This document shows positions 35,801 to 46,970 of a DNA stretch of 64,000 bases, one piece after another. Positions within the stretch are counted from its first letter, which is position 1, and every line of letters begins with the position of its first letter. Under the pieces are notes generated by a model. That model saw only the letters and a list, made by a program, of their open reading frames with translations, was not told the DNA's origin and made no database searches. Source of the stretch: Allacma fusca (Eukaryota > Arthropoda > Collembola > Symphypleona > Sminthuridae); assembly GCA_947179485.1 (NCBI GenBank), contig OX359245.1, positions 66,389,067-66,453,066 on the forward strand, given 5' to 3'. Both the position numbers and the translations under genes were made by a program.

Positions 35801-36880
35801 AGAGCAAGAGCCCACACGTCCATGTGGTGGCCCGGAATCTCAAGAGACATTCAAAGATTAATCAAGAACTGTCCAACGTGCATTCCGCACAGACAAGAGA
35901 GGAAAGAGCCGCTGATGCCCAGTGATTTTCCTCACAGACCATGGTCCACCATAGGGATGGACCTCTTCCACCATGAAGGGAAGACTTACCTAATAGTCAG
36001 TGACTATTATTCAAGATATCCAGAAGTAGTACTATTATCACATACCACTTCCGAAGCAATTATTTCACATTGCAAATCCATCTTTGCCAGACACGGCATA
36101 CCGGATATTGTCAGATCCGACAACGGACCTCAATTTCAAGAAGCATTCAAATCATTTGCAACCAACTGGGGATTCCAACACATTACATCCAGTCCCCATT
36201 ACCCACAAAGCAACGGGTTAATCGAGGTAATGGTAAAAACCATAAAACAATTGCTAAAGAAAAACCCCAAGGATTTTCAAGAAGCACTACTAGAGTACAG
36301 GAGTACTCCACTAAGCAACGGCTACACCCCTGGTCAGCTATTAATGGGAAGACGTCTTAAGTCTAGTCTACCCATAACACCAAAGTTACTGCAACCAAAG
36401 GCAGTAAACGCCAAAGCAGTAAAAGATTTTGAAGCTGCTAAGAAGCAAAAAGGCAAAGAACACTTTGACAAACGACACGGAGTTGTCGCTAAACCAGATC
36501 TTTCAATCGGACAACCTGTATGGGTGAAAGACAAACAATTGTGGGGCACCATCCAAAGTCCTTCCAAGGAACCACGGTCATACAACGTCCAGACCCCCCA
36601 AGGAACCTATAGACGAAACACGTCTCAGCTATACCCGATGACAACACCGGTTAAGAAGCATGAGTTTGTAACACCCCCGGAGGAACCACCGTCTACACCT
36701 AGTCCGGCAAGAACTGAGATCATCCCATACAGCATGACTCCCAGTCCCTTCAAGCAGATCAAAACCCCAAGTCCTCCCAAGGTCAAAACATTTACTCTCC
36801 CAGGATCCAGCCGATCAGATCCCGTGACCAAAACCAGATCAGGACGTCTAGTCAAGAAACCTGATAAATACGTAGCTTAA
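32879..36880 (+). CDS. Gag-Pol polyprotein of Ty3/gypsy element
   Basis: 1333 residues in one frame without a gag/pol shift. Gag region to about 200. Two CCHC-type knuckles (CFNCGDAKQHSKDAC at about 210, CNTCGKMGHFSKVC at about 231). Protease KLDTGDD (Asp about 314). Reverse transcriptase with LCKDFTKLN, SKGD (Asp about 535), LPFGISSAPEHYQ and HTDD (about 595-597) where relatives have a hydrophobic residue before DD. RNase H STDASSYG (Asp about 743) and ETDHKTLL. Integrase with HHCC finger (HAGHIG...CPTC) and catalytic Asp about 1028 (GMDLF), Asp about 1081 (SDNG) and Glu about 1116. Only 34 residues separate the last two, one fewer than the usual 35. The tail lacks an obvious chromodomain. 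The Met at 32879 is preceded by about 120 bp of leader. Confidence 0.95.
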   Translation: MATPAAPPTDALRPPEGFSYDTPAQWTTWIRRFQGFVTLSKQTDDDWKISSLLYHMGGNAYEIFDSFQLSKTDAKDYDKVCEAFRAHFIGKLNVVFERFMFNSRVQRTEENVDQFITDVQKLAKTCNFQSLHEEIIRDRIVIGILDKTVSLQLQTKDKLTLEEAVAHVKTHEKFKKQQPTISGGNTDVDRVFGKKNSQSKGKFNNKTWKCFNCGDAKQHSKDACRAKGAKCNTCGKMGHFSKVCKSAKDHAKPKSKSKIQEVTEDSDADSVFLGEINRTTGRLGTTPTLAEDRPKSNWSTEIIVGNVPIIFKLDTGDDVTIIPDYIFEQNLPKAVRHLRPDHRKFSAANGTNLSVTGRFKPKLLYKDRATQADIYVASGLKQPLLGRNECLALQLIKLTVNSIDMVGAYTTVQPHTEFPKLFKGLGTMAQPYTIRLKDGAQPYAIAQPRKVAIPLLPKLEEELKKLEQQGVIRPIDEPTDWCAPIVVVKKPNGDIRLCKDFTKLNESIAREFHPMPVVSETLAKIHGAVIFSKGDNRQGFHQIKLSEDSQKLTTFITPFGRYCCLRLPFGISSAPEHYQKRSSEALTGLPVIHHTDDWLTWGRNQEEHDRNLRLVLNRLQEKGITLNAENCEFGVKQVKFLGHIISAKGISIDPKRLRAITNLPTPKDTSDVRSFVGFIMYVGQFIPNLSTIMQPLYALLQKDAQFKWRITEQKAHATLVSLLTSAPVLTIYNPNSPTIISTDASSYGLGAILKQKQSDDSWRLVACASRTLSSAETRYAQIEKEGLGVVWACGKFETFLTGLRFQVETDHKTLLAILKTKHLDELSPHLQRFRLRMMRYDFSIYHTPGKNLVGADFLSRHPLPTTGNQDFTMDCNAAIELFIDSLPATDAKLQEIKEAQQKDDTCKQLAKYSRSGWPPLKELTEEFKLFHTHKDNISVQRDLLLRGNRLIIPKTLQSEMLQRVHAGHIGISKARARAHTSMWWPGISRDIQRLIKNCPTCIPHRQERKEPLMPSDFPHRPWSTIGMDLFHHEGKTYLIVSDYYSRYPEVVLLSHTTSEAIISHCKSIFARHGIPDIVRSDNGPQFQEAFKSFATNWGFQHITSSPHYPQSNGLIEVMVKTIKQLLKKNPKDFQEALLEYRSTPLSNGYTPGQLLMGRRLKSSLPITPKLLQPKAVNAKAVKDFEAAKKQKGKEHFDKRHGVVAKPDLSIGQPVWVKDKQLWGTIQSPSKEPRSYNVQTPQGTYRRNTSQLYPMTTPVKKHEFVTPPEEPPSTPSPARTEIIPYSMTPSPFKQIKTPSPPKVKTFTLPGSSRSDPVTKTRSGRLVKKPDKYVA

Positions 36881-36947
36881 AATATTTCTCATGTTACGTA
36901 ATTTCTTATTCTCATTTTTATTCTTTACAGTTATAATTTTGTAATCT

Positions 36948-36966
36948 CAAAACAAAAACGAGAGGA
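36948..36966 (+). promoter_or_regulatory. Polypurine tract
   Basis: Purine-rich run ending CGAGAGGA directly before the 3' LTR. Presumed plus-strand primer. Confidence 0.6.
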
Positions 36967-37281
36967 TGTGTACAAAATATACATGTTTCTTATGTTTCTT
37001 CCGTTACACTTCATCCTCCCCAACACCTGCTCATTCCTGTCTTAACCTGAACGAACCTGTTCATCCCTGTCTGAACCTGCAGGAACTGGAATCATCCTGT
37101 TCCCACCTAACCCATCTGCAACCGTTACCTTTACCAGGCTGAGACACACTCTCGTGCCAATACATTAGGGTAGCCCGTTCCCATGCTTCCCTAACAGTAA
37201 CGCACACTCTCGTGCCAGTATATAAGGGTAGCCCATTCCCGTGCTTCCCTAGCAGTAACGTGCGACAGCACTAACTCTCTC

Positions 37282-37318
<37 letters not shown>

Positions 37319-37426
37319 CTTCTTCACATTCGGCTTTCTGAATAAACTACAATCTTTCCTATTCAATTATCGTCGTTAATATCTACGTACATTCATTACG
37401 CTACCGCATAAACAGATATTAATGCA
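36967..37426 (+). repeat. 3' LTR
   Basis: 460 bp. Same as the 5' LTR by eye except the expanded CT tract at about 37286-37316. Confidence 0.95.
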
Positions 37427-37431
37427 GTTAT

Positions 37432-38640
37432 GTAAGGAGAGTCGAATATAAATGTAATTACTATTAAATGTAGCAAAAACGGATAATAAAATAATTGCAA
37501 GTCAAACTGAAATAATTAAGGAAGATTTTCATGGGACACATGCCATGAAAGTTGTTGCCCTGTTATGAAAGATGAAAAGACATGGTCTTTCCACTCTTCA
37601 GTTACATTTGTTTTTAATTATATTCCGACAAATACAACATTTTTGAGGTTTTTCCTTCGCATATGTAGCAATATGCTTTGCCAAGTGGAAACAAAACCAA
37701 ATTCGACATTTGTTGGGTTTTTCCTAGTGTAAGTCTTATAGTGAATAGTGAACATTGAGGCTGTATTTCGATCGGAATCCTGAGGTTGCAATTGCTTGCA
37801 TTTGTAAGGCTCTTACTGAGTGTGGACTCCTATATTTGTAGTTTGTTAACTTTAGTGAGAATTTTAGAATGGTGTTTGCATTTAAATCTAGATTTGTGTT
37901 TCGAAACCATTACTTTTACCTGGAGACGATATGCTGGTAATTTAAATGACGATTCCTACGTTATTATTATTATTATTATTATTAGTCTTTATTCAATGTG
38001 TCAAAGGAGTCAATATTAATATCGGTTTTCACCCCAGACACTAAGTAGTTTCAAAGTCATAATCAGTACAGTTAATAAATACATACCGCGTCATTTTGAA
38101 TTACGTGTAAAAATTAGTTAATTTCAACGGGCGCATTGATTACATGCACTGCTGTACTATATGAACTTTTAATGGCACAACATTTCAACTTGCAACACAT
38201 TTTATTGTGACTTTAGAATCTCCACGAAAATGAACAGTCCTTAGAATTTTTAGCGATTGTAATGAATTCCTTTAATTTTGTAAATGCTTTTGAGCTTTAA
38301 GTATAACTAAATGACACTTTCAAAAAATATGCTATTATAAGAATGTGCTATCTGTGTACTGCTATTCTGTTATAAATTATTGTTCAAATTTGTTTTAGCA
38401 ATTATTAGTTTTAATGCGTTGAATTTGGTAGCTTATAGATAACTACATTTACTGGTTTGGGTGTATATCTGTAATTATTTAGTAATTTATTTGATTTTTT
38501 TTGAAGGATTTAATGAGTGTAGATCTGTTTTGCTAGTATACTCTAGATTGGGAAAGAAAAGCCAAAAACAAAACTGGGACTGTCCATATCTAGGCTTATT
38601 GTAAGATGAAATGAAATCAAATTTTTGAAAATTCAAGATT
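37432..38640. repeat. Large paralogous block, copy 3 (right part)
   Basis: Collinear with 11400-12080 (shared GTCAAACTGAAATAATTAAG). Contains an (ATT)n microsatellite at about 37962-37985 and the zinc-finger fragment listed separately. Confidence 0.6.
37590..37925 (-). pseudogene. Decayed C2H2 zinc-finger fragment
   Basis: Third copy of the fragment at 11560-11905. No open frame. Confidence 0.5.
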
Positions 38641-38965
38641 AATTATGTAAACGGCAGGTGTTTACTTTAAACTGTTATATTAATACTTATAGTCTCGTCC
38701 TATATTGAATGAATTTTCACAAAGCGCAGGAAGTCAAACCTCATATTGCACCTTACATACTGAAGTATATCTACGTTAAGTACAGTGCTACAAGGCAGCT
38801 ATTTAAATACGTAAGCACTTCAATTTTGTAAAAAAGAGAACAATCATTTCCTTTTATAGTCAATCACATGAGAAATATACTAAAGGCGGTGTTCTAAAAC
38901 TGTGTCGTGTCCAGACGAAAAGAACAGCACTTTTAAGCACTCAATACACTTCGATTTGTTGTTAA

Positions 38966-39230
38966 CAGGGATGGTAATGGATTATTAATCCGGGATTAAA
39001 TTTATCCCGGATAACAAAATTTATAATAAACAATTCATCCCAATTCCAATCCAAGTGTTGGGGAAACTTGGATCTAATCCTTAATCCTCCATCCCGGCTT
39101 AATGTTTTCACTTTAATGTACTAGTTAAATTTAATTATTTGTATGGCAACAAACTAATCCCAAATCCTAATCCAATACTTAATGAATTATTTTTTTATTT
39201 TTTTTATTCCTAATCCCAAAATCAACTGCT
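38966..39230. mobile_element. AATCC-motif element
   Basis: Left half has GGATTA words (starting CAGGGATGGTAATGGATTA), and the right half AATCC and CTAATCC words in both orders. The right end TGCTG is poorly complementary. No target duplication recognised. Confidence 0.4.
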
Positions 39231-40050
39231 GTCAGTAGTGTGGTTTGGATTATTTCTACTGCTGTATCATTGCTAAATTTTTACCCACATTTTTGAACAT
39301 CTAGCTGCTTTGTAATGAACTTGTGTTCACGTGTCACAATTCCAAGGCTGTTTTCAAACAGGAATCATGTCGTTATGGTATGTCGAAATATGAATCATAG
39401 CAAAGAACGTGGGAACACAGTAGAAGCTTCAACCTTTTTTACTGATTACGGAGTAACAAATTCTCCTTACGCTTGCCTCAAATATGTAATATACTAATTG
39501 ATTACTAGTATTTTAGCCCGAATGGAAATTAGCAGCACAGTTGTGCTCAAACAAATCCCGAGCAAAAAATGTGAAGCGTTTTTATGCGGAAGTTTAAAGT
39601 AATAATTGAAATGTGTATGATAAATATGTTGGCTGGAATTGTGATTTGACCTAAATCTCTATTTTGAGCAGACTATTTCTGGTTCCACTCCATCCACAAT
39701 AATTTACTGCATACTAATGTGTTTTAATAAATAGGACCAACCTTGTAATTTTAACAAACTATTAGAACATATATTCACATCATCCCAATCTGAATTACAG
39801 AATTTAGGGTGGCCAATAATCAAAGGAACTGGAATATGGCAATTTTACTGACTCAACGCTCTATTTTTTATTAGAATCCTGGGAAGAATTATTAAAAGCG
39901 TTAGATTGCAACTACCACGTAATCATAAATGAGGCCAAGCCACTTGGCTCTGTCACTAACGCAAATATCTGTATGCAAAGAAATAAGCAACTCCACGGTT
40001 GGCAGGTCTTATTGTTAGCCATAGTAATCCATCCCAGCAAGAATCATTGA
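39231..40050. other. Gene-free stretch
   Basis: No supported gene. Short ORFs lack any recognisable motif. Confidence 0.3.
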
Positions 40051-40059
40051 AGTACCCAA

Positions 40060-40282
40060 AATACTCGGGAACAGCACCCACGGGTACAGATATTTTACGT
40101 AGTGATACCCGTACCAATTGGGTACTACCCGATTGCCACTGAGTGAGTACCCATACCCGTACATGTAACCAATTTATTGTCTAAAATCCAGAGTACCCGG
40201 GTAGTACCCGCGTACTTGCTAGTACACAACTTCTGTACCCGGGTAGTACCCATACTCGTACCCGTAACCAGTCCGAGCACTG
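40060..40282. mobile_element. TACCCG-motif hAT-like fragment
   Basis: TACCCG, GGGTAGTACCCG and GTACCCGTA words. The right terminus CCGAGCACTG matches the ends of the element at 58624-59920. The left terminus is degraded. Same family, truncated. Confidence 0.5.
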
Positions 40283-40356
40283 GTGCGAGAACAATATTAA
40301 TTTTAACTTGAATATAGAATAACAACTAAAAACTAACAATAAGAATCCACAGGTTA

Positions 40357-40848
40357 ATGTTTCTGTTCGGTATCGGGAATTCCCGAGGTTCCGGTTCGGT
40401 TTCGGTTCCGGTACGGTTTCGGGTCAACGTTTTAAAGAACCGTTACATTTCGGTCCGGTTTCGGGTCATCGGTTTATGAACCGTCAAATTTCGGTCCGGT
40501 TTCGGGTACAAAAATCAAAACCGAAGGTTTTTGGAAAGGGTTTGTTAAAGCAGCCGTTTTGGATGAAAACGCGAAACTTGAATTTGGCAAGAATTTGTCA
40601 ACTATCATTTGAAAAGGTGACACAATTTTGTCTTCCATAAAATTGAATCATAAACACTTTCTGTCGGTTCGGACAGGAACCGGAACCGGTTCGGGAACCG
40701 TTTTTATTTTCCGGATCGGTTCTGGGAAGCCCAAAATGTCCCGGACTCGAAAATATCGGTTCCGGTTTCGGGAACAGAATTGTGATTTTTTCGGTTCGGG
40801 AAAACGAGTCGGGTCGAGTCCATGCTTTGGTACCGTTCAGAAACACTA
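40357..40848. mobile_element. CGGTTC-motif element with 10-bp target duplication
   Basis: Flanked by CCACAGGTTA (40347-40356 and 40849-40858). Copy A of the duplication has a single uninterrupted CCACAAGTTT at the equivalent site. Ends ATGTTTCTGTTCGGTA and, complemented, AGTGTTTCTGAACGGTA. The body is packed with CGGTTCGG and CGGTTCCGG words. A 9-10-bp duplication points to a Mutator-like mechanism rather than hAT. No coding capacity. Confidence 0.8.
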
Positions 40849-40859
40849 CCACAGGTTAT

Positions 40860-41672
40860 ACTACCCTCTACAAAACAATAACTGGTAAACGATGGGGAAC
40901 TATGTAGAGAATGCATAATGTCTCGTGAACCGTGAAACGGAATCCACACGTATTACATATCAAGATCCTAATATTGGTTTTCTCATCCCTCAACTCATTT
41001 TTGATGCTCGTCAATTTTCCAAGGGAGGTTTTGGATTTAATAAAGTCATTCTTCTTCTTCTCATGCATAGACAATGTTCTTTCTCGGTTACAGTAGTGTG
41101 AGCAAACATTACATTTGTGAGGTTTAGTTCCCATATGAGTCAACTCATGTTGGACAAAAATAATTTTATGATCGGTCTGAAATAAACACTTCTATCACAT
41201 GAATTTACTCTCACCCTCACTTTTGATTGGGCATGAAATGCTGAGCGACTTTTGAACGTTGTAACTTCAATTGTATCACTCACACAAGCATAAGGGCAAA
41301 GTTTACAGATGATGGTTTCTCCCCAGTGTGAGTTTTTAGATGATGTCTTAGTCCTGACGCATAGAAATATTCCTTGACACAGAAATTGCATTTGTATGGT
41401 CATTCACCCATATATTTCCTACAGTGGTTTAGCAGTACCACTTTAGATTTGAAACCTGAAGAGCACATCCCACAGATAAAAGGTTTTTAGTTTGAATGAG
41501 TATCTAAATGTTGTTTTAATCCCGAGCTATTGCAAAATTGCTTGAAGCAAAGATGGCACTTGTGCAATTTCTCGCTTGTATGAGTCTTCACATGTCGTTG
41601 CAAATATGCTTTCAAGGGTGTTTACACTGACGTGGGCTCGAAGGTGGCCAAGTCGTTTGAAAGATTGGCTGA
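40860..41672 (-). pseudogene. C2H2 zinc-finger pseudogene, 3' part (copy B)
   Basis: Paralogue of the 27550-28778 pseudogene, more decayed. Fingers such as THMGTKPHKC and the terminal VPHRLPVIVL are recognisable. Many stops and frame changes. Broken off near 41672 by an insertion with loss of about 25 bp. Confidence 0.75.
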
Positions 41673-41689
41673 GTTCTACTTTCCCGGCC

Positions 41690-41850
41690 TCAAAATAACC
41701 TTCCACCATCCACCAGGATTTCCACCTTCCACTTGACCTTCCATTTGACCTTCCGCTTGACCTTCCACTTGGCATTCCACCAAAATTTTAGATTTTTTAC
41801 CTTCCAGATCTTTCACCTAAATTTGACCAGATGGAAGGTCCTTCTACCTG
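41690..41850. repeat. Degenerate tandem ACTTGACCTTCC repeat
   Basis: A roughly 11-12-bp unit (CTTGACCTTCCA) repeated several times, then the inverted GGAAGGTCC. Probably one end of a foldback element. Confidence 0.5.
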
Positions 41851-42429
41851 GTTCCCTGTGTTAATTAACATATCCCTTTGTGTTCTGTTGGGTGAAACAC
41901 AAAGTGCGAACTGGAGATAGTTAATGCGTTGCCCCCTGTATGCGACTATTCAAACCGTAAATCAGCGTTTTAATTTATTGGGAAAAGTAAGTCGTAACGC
42001 TAACAAGTTTGCGTCTTACCATTAATCGTTAGTGGTTACGGAATTTGCTAAAAACGTTTTAAAAATTCTGTTAAAAATCTGTTCACCGGTGAGTACCGCA
42101 ACTGTGCTCTTTCGAATCACGTGGTTTTCCAGCGGTTGATTTTTATCAGTCCTTTGACATAATTCAACACAACACCATCGAAATTTGACCATCATACTTC
42201 TACATATAATGATTTTGTAACAATTACCTGTTTCCTCAAAGGTACCCTGTAGTTTTATAGTTAATACACGAGCTAATTTTAACTTAAAACACTAAAGTGC
42301 TTTCACCTCCGTGTTAATTTTACGAATAAAAAATGCTAAACATAAGCTAACACACCGAAATTGATCTTAGACTGTCATTTTCAAATGAATGGGCACAAAA
42401 TAAATGAGCTTCGGCCATGCAGTGGTATC

Positions 42430-44566
42430 CTAGCTAAACGCATAAAGAGCTAAACGTATAACAGCTAAACGCATAGAGTTATACACATAATCAGCTAAAC
42501 GTATAAGGTATCTAAACGCATAATCATCTATACGTATAAGGTATCTAAACGCATACTCATATACGCGTATAAGGTATCTAAACGTATAGGCTTTAAAAAC
42601 GTATAATCGGCCAAACGTATAAGGTATTTAAAAGCATTTATATGTACATTTAATACATATCCTTGCAAGACCATCGTGGCTAAAGAGATCAAATTGTCTC
42701 ATGCATATTCAACCAACGTCTACATGTAATTTCAATAAAAGGAAAATAGTCTACGTAGTACTACGTACTGGCAATGCGTACAGGTAAAACCCACGCAAAT
42801 AGTTTGAATCCCACTGTTTATCAGGAGCCGTTGATGACCCCGTAAAAATCAGTATTTACGCCAGTTACTGATATTTGCCTGACTATATTTCCGGGAGTGG
42901 CTTATAATATATTTGATTTTCTTGGACCGATCTTGTCAAGTTTTTCCAAAATTTACGTCATTGAACTGCGTCAACGTTTGGATGATTTGAGCCACAAAAA
43001 GGGTACACGTATGGATTGTTCCAGGGGTGGATTAATAAAATAATTTTTACCCTGGCCCTAACCCCCAAAATGGATTGGTGGGCCTTTTCATTTGCATGTA
43101 TGTAATCTAAGGGCCTTAGTCAACATTTTTGTTACCCTGGCCCTAAATGTTTTACAGGGTGGGCCACCCCGTAAATCCACCCCTGAATTTTTCTAGAACT
43201 CAAAATTACCATGTTTGCTGGAAATCTTGTTGGATTTCCGCTGGAATGCTGTAAAGTTTAGTAAGTAAGTAAAATATAATATAAAAAAAATTAAACCATG
43301 CGTTACATTTTTGGCTTCGGTGACCTCATTGAAGCAGGATAATAAATAAATCAGATCATCATTATTAACTTAATTCTTGCAGCTTACAATCAAAATAGAT
43401 GTTTTGCAGAGCTTTATATTTGCAAAAGCAGGTGTCAAAAACGTGTTGCAAAGGGAATTCAAAATTATATTTGTTATTATCCTAAAACTGTTTGAAAAAA
43501 TTAATTTTGGCGTTTGGTTCTAGAAAATTTCAATGACAGTTTGATCATATGTATATTAGACGATCCCTGTAATAGTATTGTATTTTGAGACGCCAGCAAA
43601 AATATGAAACAAAAAAGACAAAAAACTCTATCCGGAGCCAAATTAAAAAAAATCCGGTAAGGGAAACATTTTGTCCAAAATTAAGGTTGTAGGATCTGAA
43701 ATGTTTGACAACGTGATAAAGTATTTGAGCTGCGGGCATTTTCGGAAAATCTGGAAATTGTTTATTATTCGACCAGTATTTTTTCCGTTATTTAGACTTT
43801 TGGTCAATATGTGCTAAAACATGTTCTTTCCATAATTATTTATCAAATTACTAGTACACTGAATGTAAAAAAATTATTGCCAATGGTGAGTTCGAGAATT
43901 AATAAAATTGTCGACATTGAGTCCATGAAGACGTGTATGCTCAACACGTGGTACTCTTCTGGACTTAAATGCATACGAAATACATAATGGACTGACTGAG
44001 ATTTTTGCTAGGACTGACAATGAGACTGATAGGGACTAACGCATGGATACTACACGACTGAGTGGACTGACAGAATGTTAGAATGCTTCTTACTTGGGAC
44101 TATTAGAGTTAGAGGACTTGCCTGTACACATTGCCTGTACTTAGACTATTATTATTAAATATTAGTATATATTCCTTTTATTTAAATTACATGTAAACAC
44201 GGGTTAAATATACAATAGACAATTTGATCCCTTTAACGACGATGCTGCTGCAAGGGAATGTGTAGAACATCATATTATTTATGTGTAGAATATTGTTTGG
44301 ATCCCTGAATTAAAATACTAGCCTTATTCAAACGAATGTCAATATATACATCTACATTATTATACATTTTGCTCCCTTATGTGTTTAGATACCCTATACG
44401 TATAGGTGATTATGCGTTTAGATACTCTATGCGTTTAGACGATTATGCGTTTAGATACCTTATACGTACAGATGATTATAGGTTTAGATACCTTATACGT
44501 TTAACTGATTATGCGTATTGAGCTTATACGTTTAGCTGTTATACGTTTAGCTTTTATGCGTTTAGA
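42430..44566. mobile_element. Element with about 200-bp termini of AAACGTATAAG words
   Basis: The left 42430-42640 is a degenerate array of GCTAAACGCATAA and AAACGTATAAGGTATCT. The right 44370-44566 is the same array inverted (TTATACGTTTAGCTGTTA and similar). The interior has no transposase and holds a nested MITE (43022-43185). The host sequence is the zinc-finger pseudogene, seen resuming at about 44570. Confidence 0.75.
43022..43185. mobile_element. CAGGGGTGGATT hAT-type MITE, nested
   Basis: 164 bp, ends CAGGGGTGGATTaA and complement CAGGGGTGGATTTA. Flanks GATTGTTC and AATTTTTC agree at 6 of 8. CAGGGG termini are typical of hAT elements. Confidence 0.72.
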
Positions 44567-44905
44567 GGTGTAATCGGTCTTTCTCCGGTGTGGACTCTAC
44601 AATGAATCTTTAATATCTCTGAAGTCATAAACTGGGAAGAGCATTCTTCCCATTTGTATAGTCTTTCGCATATGTGGACTCTACGATGAATGTTTAATTC
44701 AGCTGAAGTTATGAACTCGGAAGAGCATTTTTCACATTTGTACGGGTTTTTTTCCTTATGGATTGTATGGGGAATTATAATTTAACTGAAGCAGAAGGAA
44801 ATGTGGAGAAGCAATTTTTACATTTGTACGGCTCTTCACCAGTGTGGACTCTCACATGCGTGGTTATTTGATCTTTGGTAATACATTTTGAAAAGCAATA
44901 TTCAC
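44566..44905 (-). pseudogene. C2H2 zinc-finger pseudogene, 5' part (copy B)
   Basis: Resumes collinearity with 28505-28750. Linker phrases are readable (complement of 'tctttctccggtgtggactct'), but no long frame is open. Confidence 0.7.
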
Positions 44906-45364
44906 ACTGAAATTTTCTTTCCAGTTTTGGACGTTTTTATATTTGAGAGGTCAAACGCCATGTAAACATTTGTGTAATTTATAATTATGGTGACTGGGTA
45001 TGCACATTTTTAACAGGGAACTGACACCTCTCTTATGATTTTTATGTGAAAATTTTTGTACTGAAGATTCCATCTCCAACTTTCGTGCGTTTGGTGTGGA
45101 CTGTTCCAATGAATGTGCAGCTTAGATGGTAGTCACGTTCTAACATAAACTAGAAATGTGAACGACAAGAGAGCTCTTCCAAATGTTACACTTTATGACA
45201 CAAAGTTTATTAGGGCTGGTAAGGGTGAGTTTTAAAGTAACTGATGTAAGTTAGTGCAGGAGTAATTACAGCAAATCTGTATAACCTCGCATTTTCCGAC
45301 GCCATGTTATCTCTATACATAATTTGACGATGCCATAAGAGTGTTTTTTAAATTTTCGCGCCCA

Positions 45365-45475
45365 TTCATCCAATGTGCCGAAGCTCAGCTGGCCAAAGCT
45401 CAGCGCGTCCCAGCTCAGCTGAGCGTTGTCTGTCATAAACTCAGCTCAGCTAGCCGAAACTTTGCTCTCTTCTAA
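45365..45475. repeat. AGCTCAGCT word cluster
   Basis: Repeated AGCTCAGC in tandem and palindromic arrangement between unique flanks. Probably the core of a short foldback element. Confidence 0.4.
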
Positions 45476-45537
45476 ACGCACTTTTTAGGTTTGCGAGTAC
45501 ACATTGCCATAAAGGTTAAATATGTGTAGGTTCATAT

Positions 45538-46357
45538 TAGAGCATCTCGGGCGGTTAAAATTTACGGGTAAGCCCGCAAAAAGCCCGGCCCGCACGGGCT
45601 TCGAGCGGGTACGGGTAAAAATTATTACGTTTGACGGGTTACGGGCGGGTACGGTCTTTTCATCGCGGTTAAAAAAGACCGTGAAAGCCCGTAAAAGCCC
45701 GTGAGAAATTCCATTATAGTTGTGAATGCAGGAGCAGCGGTTGTGAATGTACATAGACTTGAATGACTTGAGCGAATTTCATTGCAATTTTAGCTTTCAA
45801 ACAAACTAAGGCTTGGTGTACGATAGAGCATCACCCCGTGGGATATTTTAGGCCCGCGCCCGTCTGTACGAATGTTACTAAATAATAAAAAAAGGCACGC
45901 AAGAAAAGTTTTCTTGCATACTTGCCTTTGTTATTTAGTAAGTTTCATTTGCTCTTCATTACTGTGGAAAATTCCATTTAGTCTAGAAGATGAATCCTGC
46001 TTGTAGTTCAAGTATTTGTAATAAGAATCCAGAAGTTAAGATTGTAAAAAATTCAAGAACGCCACCAGCAGTGCTTACGAAAGCCGAAATAGCAGCATAA
46101 GCTTTTGTATTGCCTTCTTAATAAACAAGGTAGTTTAACGACTGTATGTAACAGTCAAGAACACCAATATTTTAAAATACAGTTTTTCAGTATTTAAGAT
46201 GTATGGTATTTGCGGGCGGGCTACGGGCTTTTTTTAATTTTGCGGGCCGGGCCGGGCTTTTTCGATAAACATTAATTTCGGGCCGGGCGGGTACGGTTAA
46301 AACGTTACGAGCCACGGGCGGGCACGGGCCTAAAATATTCCACGGGGTGATGCTCTA
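45538..46357. mobile_element. TAGAGCATC-ended element, copy B (reverse orientation)
   Basis: Reverse-oriented match of 5601-6388 over its whole length, including the internal third end near 45825-45865. About 32 bp longer than copy A. Confidence 0.8.
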
Positions 46358-46970
46358 GTTCATATGTGGCAGGCTCAAAACGCTATTTCTCCTCAACGCG
46401 CGTTATAGGTTCTGGAGTAGAAATTCTGGAGTATGCTCAATTATAAAGTATAGATTACCGTTCAATTACTTCCGAGTGTCTGAACAGTTTACAAAAGCGC
46501 ATTGACTGTGCGTGTGCAACCCGAGATGATTCCAGCTATCATCCAATTGAATATCTAAATATAGTAACACCGGCTGGAATACCCAATCATATTTTGAAAC
46601 TTAAGGTCGGCATAATTGTAATATTGATAAGTCAAAAGAAAATGTAAAGGTAAATATAACGGACATGGCTGAACAATGTGAAATTATAGGCACAGGTGAA
46701 GGTACGTACACAAGTAATTGTGTATTTAAGGAAGTTTTGTAACGTGTGAGGTTACATTTTTAATAAAAATAAAATGTATTCAAAATCATGAGAATATCTA
46801 ACGAGAATTCAATTTGAAAACATTTCCAAGCAATAATTTTATTATTACTAGCGGTAAAGCCTCTAGCATGCGTCGTACTCTTTTTAAGAGAAACCCTGCA
46901 TACCACCGACGCAGGAGTTGGCTACACCGATAGTAATTATATATGTACGTACATGCCTACATAGGGTCAT
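46358..46970. other. Unassigned inserted sequence
   Basis: Between the TAGAGCATC element and the resumption of the duplicated block. No gene or element resolved. Confidence 0.3.

Larger units (their letters stand above)
32313..37426 (+). mobile_element. Complete Ty3/gypsy LTR retrotransposon
   Basis: LTRs begin TGTGTACA and end TTAATGCA. The target duplication GTTAT is exact (32308-32312 and 37427-37431). The LTRs look almost identical apart from a CT microsatellite 14 bp longer on the right, implying a recent insertion. One uninterrupted gag-pol ORF, no env. It is inserted into copy 3 of the large paralogous block. Confidence 0.96.

Noticed and set aside
33388..36855. Numerous ORFs on both strands within the gypsy element
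   Set aside because: Shadows of the gag-pol frame; none has motifs.
40598..40949. Three overlapping ORFs on both strands over the CGGTTC element
   Set aside because: Open frames result from low-complexity repeated words; no protein motif.
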